DNA of 13,789 bases from Micromonosporaceae bacterium (GTDB taxonomy: Bacteria > Actinomycetota > Actinomycetes > Mycobacteriales > Micromonosporaceae): the NCBI GenBank assembly GCA_003543035.1, contig DPJL01000138.1, positions 1 through 13,789 of the forward strand, given 5' to 3'. Position 1 is the stretch's first letter; each line of letters opens with the position of its first letter. Below are positions 12,303 to 13,789 of this stretch, one piece after another. The position numbers and the translations under genes are program-made. The notes beneath the pieces are model-generated. The model had not been told where the DNA came from. It did not search any database and saw only the letters and a list, made by a program, of their open reading frames with translations.

Positions 12303-13789
12303 TTAGACCTCCAACACGGACGGGACAATCATCGGCCGCCGGCGATAGGCCTCGTTGACCCAGCGGCCGACGACGCGCCGCACGATCTGCTGCAGCTGAT
12401 GCGGGTCGGTGACACCGTCCAAAGCGGCTCGGTCCAGACCGTCCGTCACCAGCGGCAGCACCGGGTCGAAGGCGGCCGGATCCTCGGAGAATCCCTTGGC
12501 CGACAACGTCGGTCCACCCACGACCTTGCCGGTCACCGAATCCACGACGACGGTGACGGCGATGAACCCGCCATCGCCGAGGATCCGGCGTTCGGTGAGC
12601 AAGCTCTCACTCACATCGCCCACTGCCAGACCGTCCACATAGACGTAGCGGCACTTGACATGGCCGACGATCGTCGCATGGCCGTCCACGAGGTCGACCA
12701 CATCGCCATCCTCGCAAAGCACGATCCGCTCCGCCGACAACCCGGATTCCACACCGAGCCTTGCGTGAGCTCTCAAATGCCGCCATTCACCGTGTACCGG
12801 CATGAGGTTGCTCGGTTTCACCACGTTGAGCAGATACAGCAGTTCACCCGCGGGAGAGTGACCGCTGACGTGGACCTTGGCGACGTCCTTGTGGATGACG
12901 GTCGCTCCGGCCCGCGCCAGCTGATTGATCACGCGATACACGCTGGTTTCGTTGCCCGGCACCAGCGAGCTCGCCAGCACGACGGTGTCGCCTGTGCCCA
13001 CGGTGACGTGGCGATGATCACCGGTCGCCATCCGGCCGAGCGCGCTCATCGGCTCGCCTTGCGAACCGGTGGACATCAGCACGATCTCGTCTGCGGGCAG
13101 GGTCGTCGCCTCTTCGAGGCCGACTATCAGGCCGGGATCGACGCGCAGCAGCCCGAGATCGCGGGCGATGCCCATGTTGCGCACCATCGAGCGCCCGATC
13201 AGCGCGACCTTGCGGCCATGCTCGGCGGCTGAATCCAGCACCTGCTGGACGCGGTGCACGTGGGAGGCGAAGGACGCGACGATGATGCGGCCCGCGGCCT
13301 TGGCGAAAATGGCGTCCAGCACCGGGCCGATCTCGCGCTCCGGCGTGACGAAGCCGGGGATCTCGGCATTGGTCGAATCCGACAGCAGCAGGTCCACACC
13401 TTCGGCGCCCAGGCGGGCAAAGCCGGCGAGGTCGGTGATGCGACCGTCCAGTGGCAGCTGATCCATTTTGAAGTCGCCGGTGTGCAGCACCAGGCCGGCC
13501 GGCGTGCGGATGGCAACCGCGAGCGCGTCCGGGATCGAGTGGTTCACGGCGAAGAACTCGAGCTCGAAAGGCCCGAGCCGCTCCCTTCCGCCTTCGGTGA
13601 CGGTCAGCGCGTAGGGGGTGATCCGGCGCTCGGCCAGCTTCGCCTCTATGAGCGCCAGCGTGAACTGAGAACCCACCAACGGGATGTCCGGCTTGTGGGC
13701 CAGCAGATAGGGAACCGCGCCGATGTGATCCTCGTGGCCGTGCGTCAGCACGATCGCCTGGATGTCCTCGAGGCGGTCGAGGATCGGCG
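12303..13789 (-). CDS. rnj: Ribonuclease J, 5' end cut by window edge
   Basis: A metallo-beta-lactamase/beta-CASP ribonuclease (endo- and 5'-3' exonuclease in mRNA turnover and rRNA maturation). About 495 codons are present; family members are usually near 555-560 residues, so roughly the first 60 are missing beyond 13789. The frame stays open to the edge (ILDRLEDIQAIV precedes the metal motif), so the GTG at 13751 is internal and not a start. Visible motifs: zinc-binding HGHEDH (13742-13725), HTGDFKMDQ, SDSTNAEIPG, beta-CASP segment MSTGSQGEPMSALGRMA, HVSGHSPAGELLYLL and MPVHGEWRHL, then the C-terminal domain. It is immediately upstream of ftsK on the same strand, a common actinobacterial arrangement (dapA-rnj-ftsK region). 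Confidence 0.95.
   Translation of the reverse strand, partial: PILDRLEDIQAIVLTHGHEDHIGAVPYLLAHKPDIPLVGSQFTLALIEAKLAERRITPYALTVTEGGRERLGPFELEFFAVNHSIPDALAVAIRTPAGLVLHTGDFKMDQLPLDGRITDLAGFARLGAEGVDLLLSDSTNAEIPGFVTPEREIGPVLDAIFAKAAGRIIVASFASHVHRVQQVLDSAAEHGRKVALIGRSMVRNMGIARDLGLLRVDPGLIVGLEEATTLPADEIVLMSTGSQGEPMSALGRMATGDHRHVTVGTGDTVVLASSLVPGNETSVYRVINQLARAGATVIHKDVAKVHVSGHSPAGELLYLLNVVKPSNLMPVHGEWRHLRAHARLGVESGLSAERIVLCEDGDVVDLVDGHATIVGHVKCRYVYVDGLAVGDVSESLLTERRILGDGGFIAVTVVVDSVTGKVVGGPTLSAKGFSEDPAAFDPVLPLVTDGLDRAALDGVTDPHQLQQIVRRVVGRWVNEAYRRRPMIVPSVLEV

Noticed and set aside
12054..13232. Plus-strand reading frame of 392 codons opposite rnj and ftsK
   Set aside because: It is antisense to two strongly recognised housekeeping genes, has no family features, and spans their junction.
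13741..13751. GTG at 13751 as the start of ribonuclease J
   Set aside because: The reading frame continues to the window edge with family-typical residues, and the metal-binding motif is normally about 70-80 residues into the protein, so the gene is truncated here.

Overview
The window looks like a contig end from a high-GC actinobacterium. Three things support this: high GC with G/C-rich third codon positions, an rnj-ftsK pair (a common actinobacterial neighbourhood), and a sugar ABC importer that has no ATPase gene beside it, as in Streptomyces-type cellobiose (ceb) loci. No marker fixes the genus. The first 13 bases match the 3' end of the common Illumina adapter, so the left edge is an assembly boundary. 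The right edge cuts the 5' end of rnj.

Left and centre (about 105-9522) hold a compact beta-glucan utilisation locus. It contains a LacI-family repressor (minus, 105-1157) and a large secreted protein (minus, 1222-4587) with two discoidin-type domains, a GH16-like module, a clan GH-A TIM barrel, an Ig-like domain and a third discoidin domain. On the plus strand follow a cytoplasmic GH1 beta-glucosidase (4873-6291), a CebE-like sugar-binding lipoprotein (6488-7750) and two CUT1 permeases (7811-8710, 8707-9522). The inferred pathway is: the secreted protein binds and processes beta-glucan at the surface, the lipoprotein and permeases import oligosaccharides using an ATPase encoded elsewhere, and GH1 releases glucose inside the cell.

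One regulatory circuit ties the locus together. A perfect 14-bp palindrome, GGAGAGCGCTCTCC, occurs four times: once before each of the three metabolic transcription units and once before the repressor gene. A fifth, partial copy lies near the repressor. At the three metabolic promoters the operator begins 40-43 bp downstream of a TTGACA -35 box, so a bound repressor would sit over the start of transcription. Two long inverted repeats of unknown role lie upstream of these promoters, in the divergent 285-bp spacer and in the GH1-lipoprotein spacer.

Right side (9523-13789): a 368-bp convergent intergenic region rich in hairpins, then ftsK and 5'-truncated rnj on the minus strand (housekeeping DNA translocase and ribonuclease J). 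One hairpin family, with arms built on CGAAAAC/GTTTTCG and a 14-nt loop, occurs at both outer edges of the sugar locus.

The most unusual coding feature is the GH16-like module. The residue expected to be the catalytic acid/base glutamate is threonine (motif GETDIMT), and an aromatic active-site position appears to be arginine. This suggests a non-hydrolytic GH16 fold joined to a TIM barrel whose catalytic glutamates look intact.
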